From an uncultured Muribaculaceae bacterium (GTDB lineage: Bacteria > Bacteroidota > Bacteroidia > Bacteroidales > Muribaculaceae): 54,765 nt of DNA. Positions 42,383-53,053 of the stretch are shown here, in pieces. The translations under genes were made by a program, and so were the position numbers. Position 1 is the stretch's first letter; every line of letters begins with the position of its first letter. The DNA is taken from the NCBI GenBank assembly GCA_910579995.1, contig CAJTWH010000021.1:1-54765 (forward strand). Reading direction: 5' to 3'. The notes under the pieces were generated by a model, which saw nothing but the letters and a program-made list of their open reading frames with translations, did no database searches and had not been told where the DNA came from.

Positions 42383-42412
42383 GGGAGATATTTATTTTGG
42401 TTTTAGTTATTT

Positions 42413-44893
42413 TTATCGGAGTTCGGCGCCGAGTTTGTGGGTGAGATCGTTGATGATCTTGCCCATCACGCGCTCTATGTATTTATCCTGAAGGGTCTTC
42501 TCATCATCCTGCAGGGTGATGGTGATGGCATACGACTTCTTGCCTGCGGGCAGTTTGTCGCCTTCGTATACGTCGAAAAGCTCTACCGAGCGCAGTATAC
42601 GCTTGTCGGCGGCGCGGACCACAGCCTCGATCTGAGCCATAGTGACGCCCTTGTCGATAAGGAGCGAGAGGTCGCGGACTACGGGCTGAGTCTTGGGCAG
42701 AGGTGCATAGAGAGCGTTGCGGCTTGCAGCGATGGCGGCAATGCTGTCCCAATCGAGCTCGGCATAATATACCGGGCCTTTGCAATCCACACGGCGCAGG
42801 GGCTCTGAGGCTACTACACCGACGTGGCCGAGCACCTTGCCGCTGACGGTCTTCATCACTAGCGCCTGACTGAACATCGAATCTTCGGGACATTCCTCTA
42901 CAGCAGCAACGGCGTCGCTGATACCGCAGCGCACGAGTATGCCGTCAACAGCGGCGCGGAGATGATAGAATGTAGCCTCCTCGCTCTTTGCCAGCCAGTT
43001 GCCGCCACGGGCGTCGCCGGCGAGCCAAAGGCCCATGCGGCTGCGCTCGGTATACGGTGCCAAAGGCGCTTCCTTGGTCGGGGTTTTCTCCGGGTCAAGG
43101 AAATAGACATTGCCGAATTCGTAGAAAGCACAGTCGGGACTGCGGCGGTTGGTGTTGTGGGCTATAGTCTCAAGGCCGCCGAAGAGGAGCGTCTGGCGCA
43201 TTACGTTGAGGTCGATACTGAGCGGATTGAGCAGCTTCACGCAGCATTTGGCGGCGAGCTCGCTCGGCTCGGCATAGTAAGCCTCGGCGGTGAGAGAGTT
43301 GTTGAGAATCTCGCTCCAGCCGGCGCCGGTGAGCATGTCGCTGACGGTGCGGCGGAGGTCGTCGGCAGCGTCAACAGGTGTCTTGTACGACAGACTCGCA
43401 TGGAGGCGCGAATCCATCGGTATCTTGTTGTAGTCGTAGATACGCAGGAAGTCTTCGATCACATCGCAGGGGCGGCGAACATCTACGCGGTAGGTAGGCA
43501 CGCCGAGGACGAGGTTCTCGCCATCGCCCTTGCGCTCTATCTCGAGGGCGTCGAGGATAGTGTCGATGGTGTCATGATGGAAGTCGGCACCTATCAGACG
43601 GCCGAAGTCGCGATACTGCATTATCACCTTGTAGGGAGCCACCACTGTAGGATAATAGTCGGTCACGGGGCCTACAAGGCGTCCGCCGGCGAGCTCGCAG
43701 ATAAGGCCTGCGGCATAGCGCATGGCATATTCGCAGCAGTTGGGGTCGACGCCGCGCTCGAAGCGGAACGATGAGTCGGTGCTTATGCCGTGGCGGCGTG
43801 CCGTGCGGCGCACGCTCGTGGCATTGAAGCAGGCGCTCTCAAGGAATACGCGAACAGTAGAGTCGGTAACGCCCGAGTCAAGACCGCCGAATACACCGGC
43901 GATACATTTGGGCTCTTCGGCGTCGCAGATCATAAGGTCGGCGCTGTCGAGGGTGCGCTCTACACCGTCGAGGGTGGTGAACTTGCTGCCTTGTGCGGCG
44001 CGGCGCACAACTATCTTATCGCCGGCGAGCTTGTCGGCGTCGAAAGCATGGAGGGGCTGGCCGATGGCATGGAGCACATAGTTGGTGATATCCACTACAT
44101 TGTTGATCGGGTGCAGCCCGATGGTCTTGAGGCGGTCGGCAAGCCACTCGGGGCTCGGGCCGATGGTGACGCCTTCGATGGTGACGCCGCAGTAGCGTGT
44201 GACACCGTCGTGGTCTTCAACGCTCACGCTTACGCCACCCTCTTGTGCCGAGAGGTCAAAAGCGGCAGCCTCGGGGCGGCGGGCCTTTACCTTGGCGATA
44301 CCGCGTCCGGTGAGGGCTGCGGCGATATCGCGGGCCACGCCATAATGGCTGGCAGCGTCGATACGGTTGGGAGTGAGGTCTACCTCAAGCACGAAATCAT
44401 CCTCGATATTGTAGTATTCAGCTGCCGGACGGCCTACCATAGACTCTGCCTCGGCAGGAAGGACGATGATACCGTCGTGCGACGTACCTACACCGATCTC
44501 ATCCTGCGCGCAGATCATGCCGAACGACTCCACGCCGCGGATTTTCGATTTCTTGATCTTGAACTCGCTGCCGTCGGGAGCATAGAGGGTAGTGCCTACG
44601 GTAGCCACTACCACAACCTGACCGGCGTCGACATTGGGAGCGCCGCATACAATCTGGGTAGGCGTACCGCTGCCGTCGAGATCAACGGTGGTTATATGAA
44701 GATGATCGCTGTCGGGATGAGCCACGCATGTGAGCACCTTGCCTACGACAATGCCTGCAAGGCCGCCGCGGATACTCTCTACGCGCTCTATCGTTCCCGT
44801 TTCAAGGCCTATCGAAGTCAACAAAGCTCCCAGCTCCTCGGGAGTGAGGTCGAAATCGACATATTCTTTAAGCCATTTATATGATATATTCAT
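42413..44893 (-). CDS. pheT: phenylalanyl-tRNA synthetase beta chain
   Basis: This 826-residue subunit pairs with PheS to charge tRNA-Phe. It starts MNISYKWLKEYVDFDLTPEE and contains the EMAP-like tRNA-binding domain (IVVGKVLTCVAHPDSDHLHI), the B3/B4 editing region (DNVVDITNYVLHAIGQPLHAFD-type stretch), B5 and a C-terminal anticodon-binding FDX domain (PVVRDLSLLIDKGVTMAQIE). The frame is open to 45094, but the conserved N-terminus and the -7 box at 44921-44928 place the start at 44893. pheS is not adjacent. Confidence 0.96.
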   Translation of the reverse strand: MNISYKWLKEYVDFDLTPEELGALLTSIGLETGTIERVESIRGGLAGIVVGKVLTCVAHPDSDHLHITTVDLDGSGTPTQIVCGAPNVDAGQVVVVATVGTTLYAPDGSEFKIKKSKIRGVESFGMICAQDEIGVGTSHDGIIVLPAEAESMVGRPAAEYYNIEDDFVLEVDLTPNRIDAASHYGVARDIAAALTGRGIAKVKARRPEAAAFDLSAQEGGVSVSVEDHDGVTRYCGVTIEGVTIGPSPEWLADRLKTIGLHPINNVVDITNYVLHAIGQPLHAFDADKLAGDKIVVRRAAQGSKFTTLDGVERTLDSADLMICDAEEPKCIAGVFGGLDSGVTDSTVRVFLESACFNATSVRRTARRHGISTDSSFRFERGVDPNCCEYAMRYAAGLICELAGGRLVGPVTDYYPTVVAPYKVIMQYRDFGRLIGADFHHDTIDTILDALEIERKGDGENLVLGVPTYRVDVRRPCDVIEDFLRIYDYNKIPMDSRLHASLSYKTPVDAADDLRRTVSDMLTGAGWSEILNNSLTAEAYYAEPSELAAKCCVKLLNPLSIDLNVMRQTLLFGGLETIAHNTNRRSPDCAFYEFGNVYFLDPEKTPTKEAPLAPYTERSRMGLWLAGDARGGNWLAKSEEATFYHLRAAVDGILVRCGISDAVAAVEECPEDSMFSQALVMKTVSGKVLGHVGVVASEPLRRVDCKGPVYYAELDWDSIAAIAASRNALYAPLPKTQPVVRDLSLLIDKGVTMAQIEAVVRAADKRILRSVELFDVYEGDKLPAGKKSYAITITLQDDEKTLQDKYIERVMGKIINDLTHKLGAELR

Positions 44894-44920
44894 CGTCGCT
44901 TGTGATGTTGATTTAAAGTG

Positions 44921-44928
44921 CAAAGTTA
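44921..44928 (-). promoter_or_regulatory. -7 box of pheT
   Basis: TAACTTTG on the minus strand, 27 bases before the pheT ATG. A TTGG 22 nt upstream is a possible -33. No T-box or leader peptide was recognised. Confidence 0.6.
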
Positions 44929-45376
44929 ATGATTTTTGCCGAATATCCACCAATTTTATCTTCACTAAGTGCTTAACCCTCCAAATATCCACCATCAATA
45001 CACACCATTTGCGGCAACATCCCTCGTCATGACAAATTGTGACACCGGCGGTGTCGCAATTGCACGGCAGCAATTTCTGCGTGGCCGGATACATTCTATA
45101 ATCGAAATTTTTGTGGCGATGTAATTCTCCAATATACAGCTAACGCACTGGCAATCAGTAGGGACGTGCCGCGGCACGTCCGCCTCCCGGAGCCTTTCGC
45201 GCCTTTGTAATGATTTATAATTACCGTTTGAGAGGCGGACGTACCGCGGCACGTCCATACCATGTTGATTTTCAACAATATCAGATTGCACAACTTGCTA
45301 AACTTGAATCAATCAATGCCCAAGATTGTCGCGTCACTGATGAGACAATTGTCATAGTCTCATTTTCTGCAAGTTA
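44929..45376. other. intergenic region pheT-sprA
   Basis: The 483 bases between pheT and the 3' end of sprA hold the pheT promoter and the second paired-hairpin repeat (45155-45274). The rest shows no credible gene; short frames reading through the repeat are not supported. Confidence 0.6.
45155..45274. repeat. paired-hairpin (REPIN-like) repeat, copy 2
   Basis: GGACGTGCCGCGGCACGTCC (45162-45181) is a perfect palindrome. GGACGTACCGCGGCACGTCC (45237-45256) is its partner with one mismatch. The spacer is 55 nt against 35 nt in copy 1 (3453-3551). AATTACC, TTTGAGA and the CCATAC...TTTTCA end are shared. Confidence 0.7.
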
Positions 45377-48300
45377 TCACCTTGCCAAGTTGAGGTTGAG
45401 GGAGAGGCCGTAGGAGGAGTTGGTGGTTGGGTAGGCGCTGGTGGTGACGATGGGGCTGTTGACCTGATGGTCGAAGTAGGCTGAGAGGGTAAGGCGCTTG
45501 CTCAGGATATACGAGGCGGTAAAGTTGATGTTGATGGTGTTTGTGCCGCTTGTGGGCTGGGTGTAGTTGCCCTCTATGCGGCGTATGAGTGCCTGATTGT
45601 TCTGGAATGAGAAGTCGGCGTTGAGGGTGAGGTCGTTGCTGACTCCCTGCTGCGAGCCTTTCATCTTCAGCACTGTATTGAAGCCTACAATCTTATAGCC
45701 TGCACCGATGGTGATACCGCGCGACGAAGCCTCCACTACCTGTCCGGCGGAGCTGTTGAGGGTGAGGGTGCGCTGGTCGCGGTATTCGAGGTTGAACTGC
45801 AGGTCGTTCTTGAGCGTGGCGGTGACGCCGATGAGCGGAGCGAAGCGCTCTGTGATGGCCACCGACGAAATATTGAAGGGCGACGACGGGATGGGCTGCC
45901 CGGAGAGTTCGTCGAGCGTGAAGCCGAGATTGGCATGACCGTCCGCGCTTATCCAGTTGAGGTATGAGCTGTATGAGCCTACCGAATACGTACACTGATA
46001 GGCATGGTTGAGAGAGAAGCTCTTGAAGATGTTGCGCATGTTGCCCAGATTGACAAGGCCGTCGTAGGTTATGCGCCAGTTGGGGAGTACCGACGAGAAC
46101 GAGGGGAATGGGTCGAGGGTCTGACGCGCAGCATTAGTCTTGGTATAAGCCGCAACGAATGCCGGGATAAGCACGTCGGACGAGGTCTCGCTCACAGTGC
46201 CCACAGCCGGAGAGAATGGCTGCCCGCCGAGAGCATTGCCTGTCATGAAGCCCCCGTCGGGGTAGTCCATACCCACATACTGAGCCTCCACGCGCTGACG
46301 TATCTCGGGGATGTTGGCAAGGAACTGCTCGAATGCCGGCGAGAAATAACCGTCTTTTGCATTGCTCGATTTCAGGGCCGTGAGGATGGCGCAATGGGTC
46401 TTGGTATACGAGCCGGAGAGCGACGTTGGCATGTCGGCATACATAAACTGCGTCTGCGAGTTGCGGTTGTCGGTGCGGTTGAAAGTAAGGGTTATCTTGA
46501 GTCCTTTCACGGGCTCTACAACGCCTTCGATATTAAGCTCGTTTGCTCTCGACCATACCGCAGGCGAGGTCTGGCCGTCGTCGGTGATAAGCCAACCGCG
46601 GTCGAGGGCCTTGCGGATATAGCTCTCGTCGGTGAATCCGAACGCGAAGTCGAGGCCGGGCGACATGGGGCCGTAGTGCTGCGACTGACCGAAGATATTG
46701 CCTATATCGGGGCGGAAAAGAGGCAGCGAGAGCGAGCCGGTGTTGCGGTAGCGCACCGACACAGAGCGGGGCGACATTACGAAGCGGAGGGCATACTCGC
46801 CTATCTCACGGGCGAGGCTCTTCTCATCCTTGAGCACTTCGAGGATGGTGAATTTGAGGTTTTGCTCGCCGCGGGTGAGCACCTCTATGCTGTTGTTGTC
46901 GATAATCTTTGTCTCTACGCGCACGGGCTTGCTCTCATCGGTGGCGTCGACGGCCGTCACCTTGATCTTGTTAGTGCGCAGGTTGTGCTTTATGGTGATG
47001 GTGGTGTCGGGTTTGAGCTGGAAAGTGCGCTCGAATTTACGCGCTTTCTTCTGCACGGCGGTCTTGCGGGTGTTGGCGAAGCGCTTGTTGACTTCCTTCA
47101 TGATAGGAATCTTGTTGTAGAACGTCTCGAAATTGATACGTCCGTCGGCATTCCATGCGGCTTGGTTGGCAATGCTGTTGCCCATGCGTATGCCGTCGAT
47201 GGTGGCGCCGCGGTCCCAGCGGTATGTGGCGGTATAGCTCACACTTCCGGTAAGGAAGTCGAGGAAGGCAATGCGCGAGAAAGGAGCCTTGTATGAGCCT
47301 TTGAAAGTCTGGTTGTAGCTCCACGGCGTACCCATCGACTTGAGGCTCTGCCAGATGGTGTCTTTCCAGTCGCGGTATTTGTCGGGGAAGAGTTTCTTGT
47401 TCACGGCGCCCACGGTCTCTTCTATTCGTGCCGAGGTATTTGAGTTGAACGACAGCTGCAGGGTCTTGGTGACATTCCATGTAAGGGAGAGCTGACGGTC
47501 CCAGAGCCAGTTTTTGCTCACCGACACCGGCAGCTGGAACATCACATCGGCCTCGGAGCGGGTCTGCTGCTCATAATAATAGCGGCTCATGGTGGTGAGG
47601 AACGATATGTTGTTCGGCAGCCACTGCAGCTCCCAGTCGCGCAGGAAGCGGGCGTTCTTGCTCTTGCCTTTTACCTTTGAGAATGGCTTGAACGGCTTGA
47701 TAAAGGGCGAGTAGCTGTAGGCCAGCGAGCCGCGGTAGTCGTTGGTGTTCTCGTATTCGGTGGTGGGGTCGGTCTTGCTCTGCTTGGTGAATGAGAAATT
47801 GACGGTGAAGTTGGCGGGGTCCCACGGCATGGGATTCTTGCTCTTCACATCGAATTTAAGACCCGATATCGAGAAGTTCTGCACGGTGGAGCGCTCTATG
47901 GCGAAGGCGCTGATAGAGTCGCGCTCATGGTCGTTGGCGCAGTCGTCGAGGGCGTCTTTGAGCAATACGTCCTGATCGAGCGGGTTATATTTGGGCGAGG
48001 TCTTCTCTTTTGTCACCGAGTAGTAGATGGGCGCGCGGAGCTTTGCCTTCTCGGGGAGGAAGCGGCCGAGGTCGGCCTGCACGGCCATGTTGTATTGCTC
48101 ATAGTCGTCGAGGCGGCGCTCGTTGAGCGACTGGTCCACGCTGCCGAAGCCTGCCGTCTCTACATGCGCGCCGAGATTGAGAGTGGCGACATCGCTCATG
48201 CTAAGTGTGGCATTGGCCTTCGCAGCCCAGCCTCCGGCCTCGTTGAAGTCGGTTACCTTAAGCTCGTTGACCCACACGGTGGCGTCTTTGGTGGTGGCGG

Positions 48301-51300
48301 CATTGTTGCGCACGCCTATCAATATCACGCGGACATCGCTCAGCGACGGGTTGCCCATCACGGCCATGCGGTTGCGTTCGTTGTCGGGGTCGCGGCCTGC
48401 GAAGAGTGTGCCGTAGCCCACGCCGCTCTCTTCGTTGCGCTTGGCGCGGTTGCGTTCTTTCTTGAGCTCTACGAGGCTCTGCAGGTTGAAGTCGAGGTAG
48501 TTCGACTTAGGCCATACTATATATTGGTCGCTGGCGAGGTAGCGGTTGTATGTGCCCTCGGGTGTAAGCTCAAGGGGCACTTCATATTCATAGAAGTTGT
48601 TTTTAACGTCGGAACCAAGGCGGATAAACACCGACATCTGCCCCGATTGGAGGTTGGTGACATTGTCGATGAGCGCCTCGGCGTGCACCCACATCTGCAT
48701 GCGCTTGTAGTTGCGCAGATCGAGCTGGGTGTTGCGGTATACACCGCGGGCGTCGCCGGCATTGAGGCCGGTGACTTTGAGCGACATCGACTGCTCGTTG
48801 AGCTGTGTGATCTGGCTTTGGCCGGGGTCTGTGATACGCGTCACACCGGGAGGTAGCACGTAGTTGACAGGGGTGCGCTCGGCATTCTCCTCGATGTTCA
48901 CCACCGACACATCGAGCTGTCCCTGTGCGGGAGCGTCGCCGCGGCTGTTGAGGTTGAAGTCGTAGGTGCGCCATTCGCCGCGGACGAGCTCGAAACTGCC
49001 GAAACGCAGGTGCGTTGTCTTCTTGAACCCGGTCATGAAGAGGCGGGCGAAGCGGATCGTGGTGAAGTCGGTGATATTGCCCACCACTTTCTCATATTCG
49101 CTCAGTGGAATCTTAAACTGATACCACTCCACCTCGGGGTTTGTGCCGTCGCGTGTGGCGGCTATCGACACCTGCTTGTCGGTGATGAAGTTCTTGCCCA
49201 CCACGAGGTCTTCGGGGCGGATGGATATGCGGTATTGGAAGTAGCGCTCGTATTCGTTGAGGGTATTGTCCTGATTGATATCCTCTACATCGGGCACCGA
49301 GCGCGACGACTGATAGAGGCGGTCGGGAGCGTCTTCGGGGGAGAGGGAGTTGCCCTCCACGCCATTGTAGCGCTTGTAGCGGTCAAGGATACCGAGGCGC
49401 TGCTCGTCGTAGTCGTTGCCGAGATAGAAGTGGTAGTTGTCGCCTGCGGGGTCGTTGAGCGGCGAGAATTGGTCGGCCTGCTGATCGGCGAGGCTCGCGG
49501 GCGATATGCGGCGGCTATAGTTCTCCAGATAGTCGCTGTAGGAGGGGAAGATGAATTCCTGATCGGTATGGAGGCCGTCGAGGCCGACGTCCTGCGCGAG
49601 GCGCGAGCCGGTGTTGTTGTCAAATGAATATGTGAGCGAGTTCTGCTTCGACACGCGTCCCCACACTGTCTCGGTGAGGTACTGGTCGTTGCCGTCGTAG
49701 GGTATGCCGTTCTCGTAGCTCTTGAGGCCGTCCTTGAGGATATCCTCGCTGATTTCGCCGAAGTTGAGGTAGAGGTCGCCGCCTTCGTAGTTGGGATTCT
49801 CGCTGTCGAGGAAGGGATTCATCAGCCAGAACTGCACATACTCGATATTCGACTGCTCGAAGTTGGGGTTGTCCATACGGCGCATGATACCGCCCCAGCG
49901 GCGCTCGGGGTTGAGGAGAGAGCCGTCGTCGGCGATAGCGTCGCTGTCGAGGTTGTAGGGGCCGCGCTGGTCGGGGTAGAAGGAGAGGTTGAGCGTCTGT
50001 ATATAGTCGGTCTCGCCATAGCCTATCTCGCGGCCGGGGAAAATCTCATGAGTGCGCACCTCGCGGACGTAGGGGTTGGAGAGTTGCTTGAGGTCGCTCT
50101 TGATATAGCCGGGGCAGAGCGACGAGTTGCGCTGTGTGAAGAGGCGGTCGATGTAGTACCAGTTGAGCAAGGCGCGGTTCTTGCCGTAGGCCACATCGTT
50201 GCTCAGGGCGCCTTCGGGGAAGAGGGCGTCGGCCGAGGGGTCGTAGGGCGTAGAGGCAAGGAACCATGAGTAGGGCGAGCGCAGGTCGATACCGGTCTGG
50301 GTGTTCTCGAAGTCGTCGATATACGATGAGCCTTTGTTAGAGCCCGATTTCTGGGCATGGGGCATGATATAGGCATACTCGGCGGTGAGGTTGAGGCGCG
50401 AGGGCGCGGTGGCGTTGACGGTCGGTATCTTGTTGAGAAGGTTGGTGAGCCACATGAACTCGCCATTGTAGGCAAGGTTGAAGCCGAACATCGAGTTGTT
50501 GACCGTCTCGTCGCCGATGTTGACCTTTTCGAGCAAGGCTTTCTCAGAGAAGTGGAGCAAGGTGGCGCCCAAGTTGAGGTCTTTGTTGAGTTGATATTGC
50601 AGGTCGAGGCCGAGGAGCGTCTTGCGTTGCATTGAGTAGAGCGACTGGTTCTCGAGCGTCACGCTGATATTCTGCCCCGAGTCGATAATGCTCTGGTTGG
50701 TGATGGTGACTATACCCATGGCATAGTCTACGGTATAGTCGGAGTTTTCGGTGAGCTGCACACCGCCGGCGGTGACGATCACCGAGCCTCGGGGCACGTT
50801 CATGGCGTTGAGGCGTATCTGCGAGCCGGCAGAGGCCATGTATTCACCGGTGAGGATAAACTTGTTCTTGTCGGCATACTGGCGCGCAACAACCAAAGTT
50901 GAGTCGTAGAGCTCCTGATAGACGTAGTTCTCCGCCAAGGCCGGGTTGCCGATTTTGGCTGCGAGATGACTGCCGAATGGCTCTACTACGGGGAATATCA
51001 CCTTGCCGGTCTGCGGCATGATGGTATAGCCGTCGATAAAGTCGAAGAAGCCGTCGGGGTTGCTCTCTTCGTTGCTGTCGATACGGTCAAGGTTCATCAC
51101 CTGAAGCAGCGACTGGTTGCTCAGGCCGGGCACGGGCAGATAGTTGATTTCGGTGCCGGTAGTATCGGAGAGATATTTGATGTTGAGCTTGAATTTCGAT
51201 TTCTGAATCTGATAGCCGCCGAGGGAGTAGACGTTTTTCATCATCAGGTGCCACATGGGCAGATAGGGCGAATTGGTGGTGCTCTTGAGCATTTTGAGGA

Positions 51301-52816
51301 AGAGGCACTGGTCGGTGCTGGTGATGTCGCTCGAGAACTCACCCACTTGGTAGACCTGTCCGTTGTAGGTGTACTCGTAGGCCACGGCGAGGACCTCGTC
51401 GGCGCTGAGCTGGCTCTTGATGGAGATGTAGCCCAAGGTGGAGTTGAGGGTGTATTCGCTGCTTGAGAGCAGGCGGGCACTCTCTACCTTCTCGTAGTCG
51501 CGGCCACCTGTTATACCGTAGGCCGACAGAGGGTCGAGGGCCTGCGTGACCTGATTGATGTTGCGGGCCTCGGGATAGTCGGTCTTGATGGTGGAGAGGA
51601 GGTTGTTGGAGGCATTGGCAGGGTTAGGCAGCGCCGGGTTGGGGGTCCAATAGTCGGTGGCGAGGTGGCTTTCCTCGCCGAGGTCCATGAAGCCCACGAA
51701 GTTGCGCGACTGGTCGAAGTTGCCGTTGCGGTTGGTGATCCACACCTCTATGCGCGTGATCTTGATACCCGACGACACGTAGGGCAGGCGCGAGGCAAAC
51801 TGGTCGTAGTTGTCGCGGAAGTAATGGGCGAGGAAGTAGTGACGGTTCTGGTCGTACTCGTCGGCATTTACGCTGAATTCGGTGGTCTGCGCGCCGCCAC
51901 GGGTGTTTACGGTCTTCGACTCGCTGTTCTGCTGCGACACGAGGGCCGTGGCGGTAAGTTTGCCGAACTGCAGCTTCGACTTGATACCGAAGAGCGCCGT
52001 GGAGCCGCGGATGAGCGACGAGCCCGTGGTCATCGACACGTTACCGGCCTCGATACTCTTCACGATATCATCTTCCTTGCCCTCGTAGGCAAGTTTGAGG
52101 TTCTTGGAGTCGAAGTCGAATGTGGCGTCGGTGTTGTAGGTCATGTTGAACTTCATGCGGTCGCCGACACCGGCCTGAATGGTGGCCTGTATCTTCTGGT
52201 CGAAGTCGAAATATGTCTTGCGGCGGGCTGAGAGCGACAGCGACGGGTTGTCGGTCTTGTTGCTGTTTATGCCCATCTTGATCTGGACCGAGCCTTGAGT
52301 CTTGAGCGACACGCCGCCGGGACCGAAGATTTTCTCCAGCGGCCCGAGGGCGAAGTTCATGTCGAAAATATTGAAGGGCTCTTTCTCCTTGTCGGTGACA
52401 AGCGAGGTATTGCGCTCGCGGTAGTACTGCTGCATTGAGCGGCGGAACTGCCAGTTGTTGTATTGCTCTACGGTGAGCATAAAGGGCGTGGCGATGTCGA
52501 TGTCGCCCAAGCGCGTATGCACTATATAGCAGCCCGTTGCGGGGTCGTAGTCGGCTGTGGTAGTGATGTTTGAAGGAGTATTGAGGTCGTAGGCGAGCTC
52601 ATCGCGCATAAGATCCTCGTAGCTGCGCGGTATCGAAGGGGCGATGGGGAGAGGCAAGCCCACCGAGTCGCCCGGAGCGGCGGCAGGGACACCGGCCGGT
52701 GCCGGCGGCTTCATTTCCGACTGATAGTACTGACCGCGCACGGGCACAGAAAACACCGCCGACAATACAGCCAGCAGCGCCACCACGATGATATATCCGG
52801 AGTAGTATCTGTTCAT
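45377..52816 (-). CDS. sprA: T9SS outer-membrane translocon SprA (Sov)
   Basis: This 2479-residue protein is the giant 36-strand barrel through which type IX cargo leaves the cell (Flavobacterium and Porphyromonas knowledge). A signal peptide-like start (IIVVALLAVLSAVFSVPVRG) is followed by a Pro/Ala-rich linker. Hallmark segments include FNIFDMNFALGPLEKIFGPGGVSLKTQG-type stretches near residue 150, GSVQIKMGI, and DPGQSQI. The C-terminus alternates barrel strands and ends in LGLSLNLNLAR-like SYGLSLNLNLAR. Length fits SprA homologues. It is transcribed alone. In Porphyromonas the sov locus lies near ruvA, which fits the ruvA-like remnant upstream here. Confidence 0.95.
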   Translation of the reverse strand: MNRYYSGYIIVVALLAVLSAVFSVPVRGQYYQSEMKPPAPAGVPAAAPGDSVGLPLPIAPSIPRSYEDLMRDELAYDLNTPSNITTTADYDPATGCYIVHTRLGDIDIATPFMLTVEQYNNWQFRRSMQQYYRERNTSLVTDKEKEPFNIFDMNFALGPLEKIFGPGGVSLKTQGSVQIKMGINSNKTDNPSLSLSARRKTYFDFDQKIQATIQAGVGDRMKFNMTYNTDATFDFDSKNLKLAYEGKEDDIVKSIEAGNVSMTTGSSLIRGSTALFGIKSKLQFGKLTATALVSQQNSESKTVNTRGGAQTTEFSVNADEYDQNRHYFLAHYFRDNYDQFASRLPYVSSGIKITRIEVWITNRNGNFDQSRNFVGFMDLGEESHLATDYWTPNPALPNPANASNNLLSTIKTDYPEARNINQVTQALDPLSAYGITGGRDYEKVESARLLSSSEYTLNSTLGYISIKSQLSADEVLAVAYEYTYNGQVYQVGEFSSDITSTDQCLFLKMLKSTTNSPYLPMWHLMMKNVYSLGGYQIQKSKFKLNIKYLSDTTGTEINYLPVPGLSNQSLLQVMNLDRIDSNEESNPDGFFDFIDGYTIMPQTGKVIFPVVEPFGSHLAAKIGNPALAENYVYQELYDSTLVVARQYADKNKFILTGEYMASAGSQIRLNAMNVPRGSVIVTAGGVQLTENSDYTVDYAMGIVTITNQSIIDSGQNISVTLENQSLYSMQRKTLLGLDLQYQLNKDLNLGATLLHFSEKALLEKVNIGDETVNNSMFGFNLAYNGEFMWLTNLLNKIPTVNATAPSRLNLTAEYAYIMPHAQKSGSNKGSSYIDDFENTQTGIDLRSPYSWFLASTPYDPSADALFPEGALSNDVAYGKNRALLNWYYIDRLFTQRNSSLCPGYIKSDLKQLSNPYVREVRTHEIFPGREIGYGETDYIQTLNLSFYPDQRGPYNLDSDAIADDGSLLNPERRWGGIMRRMDNPNFEQSNIEYVQFWLMNPFLDSENPNYEGGDLYLNFGEISEDILKDGLKSYENGIPYDGNDQYLTETVWGRVSKQNSLTYSFDNNTGSRLAQDVGLDGLHTDQEFIFPSYSDYLENYSRRISPASLADQQADQFSPLNDPAGDNYHFYLGNDYDEQRLGILDRYKRYNGVEGNSLSPEDAPDRLYQSSRSVPDVEDINQDNTLNEYERYFQYRISIRPEDLVVGKNFITDKQVSIAATRDGTNPEVEWYQFKIPLSEYEKVVGNITDFTTIRFARLFMTGFKKTTHLRFGSFELVRGEWRTYDFNLNSRGDAPAQGQLDVSVVNIEENAERTPVNYVLPPGVTRITDPGQSQITQLNEQSMSLKVTGLNAGDARGVYRNTQLDLRNYKRMQMWVHAEALIDNVTNLQSGQMSVFIRLGSDVKNNFYEYEVPLELTPEGTYNRYLASDQYIVWPKSNYLDFNLQSLVELKKERNRAKRNEESGVGYGTLFAGRDPDNERNRMAVMGNPSLSDVRVILIGVRNNAATTKDATVWVNELKVTDFNEAGGWAAKANATLSMSDVATLNLGAHVETAGFGSVDQSLNERRLDDYEQYNMAVQADLGRFLPEKAKLRAPIYYSVTKEKTSPKYNPLDQDVLLKDALDDCANDHERDSISAFAIERSTVQNFSISGLKFDVKSKNPMPWDPANFTVNFSFTKQSKTDPTTEYENTNDYRGSLAYSYSPFIKPFKPFSKVKGKSKNARFLRDWELQWLPNNISFLTTMSRYYYEQQTRSEADVMFQLPVSVSKNWLWDRQLSLTWNVTKTLQLSFNSNTSARIEETVGAVNKKLFPDKYRDWKDTIWQSLKSMGTPWSYNQTFKGSYKAPFSRIAFLDFLTGSVSYTATYRWDRGATIDGIRMGNSIANQAAWNADGRINFETFYNKIPIMKEVNKRFANTRKTAVQKKARKFERTFQLKPDTTITIKHNLRTNKIKVTAVDATDESKPVRVETKIIDNNSIEVLTRGEQNLKFTILEVLKDEKSLAREIGEYALRFVMSPRSVSVRYRNTGSLSLPLFRPDIGNIFGQSQHYGPMSPGLDFAFGFTDESYIRKALDRGWLITDDGQTSPAVWSRANELNIEGVVEPVKGLKITLTFNRTDNRNSQTQFMYADMPTSLSGSYTKTHCAILTALKSSNAKDGYFSPAFEQFLANIPEIRQRVEAQYVGMDYPDGGFMTGNALGGQPFSPAVGTVSETSSDVLIPAFVAAYTKTNAARQTLDPFPSFSSVLPNWRITYDGLVNLGNMRNIFKSFSLNHAYQCTYSVGSYSSYLNWISADGHANLGFTLDELSGQPIPSSPFNISSVAITERFAPLIGVTATLKNDLQFNLEYRDQRTLTLNSSAGQVVEASSRGITIGAGYKIVGFNTVLKMKGSQQGVSNDLTLNADFSFQNNQALIRRIEGNYTQPTSGTNTININFTASYILSKRLTLSAYFDHQVNSPIVTTSAYPTTNSSYGLSLNLNLAR

Positions 52817-52881
52817 CAGTCACAGCCGCCGAAAGCAGCCTGAGTAATTAACGTAACAGATAGGCATTTTATTATATATTT

Positions 52882-52901
52882 AAGTTTCGCTTGCGAAACT
52901 T
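52882..52901. repeat. AAGTTTC...GAAACTT hairpin, copy 3
   Basis: AAGTTTCG-CTTG-CGAAACTT lies 66 bases before the sprA ATG and could form in the 5' leader. Confidence 0.5.
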
Positions 52902-53053
52902 GTTTATTTTGAGTTTAATAGGTTTATGGATTTTATGGTAAAGTAAACTTCCTAAACTCGATAAACGGCGCTGAAAGCGCTTTAAACCTCAAGTTTTCAA
53001 GTAGCAACGCAACTTGAAAACTTGAATTATATAATTCAACTTCCGCAGTTTTT

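Noticed and set aside
43790..44884. 364-codon + strand frame inside pheT
   Set aside because: Antisense shadow of pheT.
44894..45094. N-terminal extension of pheT
   Set aside because: The conserved pheT start and the -7 box lie downstream of it.
44894..45150. T-box or leader peptide controlling pheT
   Set aside because: No antiterminator/terminator pair or Phe-rich leader peptide seen.
46004..47296. 430-codon open frame on the + strand inside sprA
   Set aside because: Antisense shadow of a strongly supported 2479-residue gene; no family features and no promoter.
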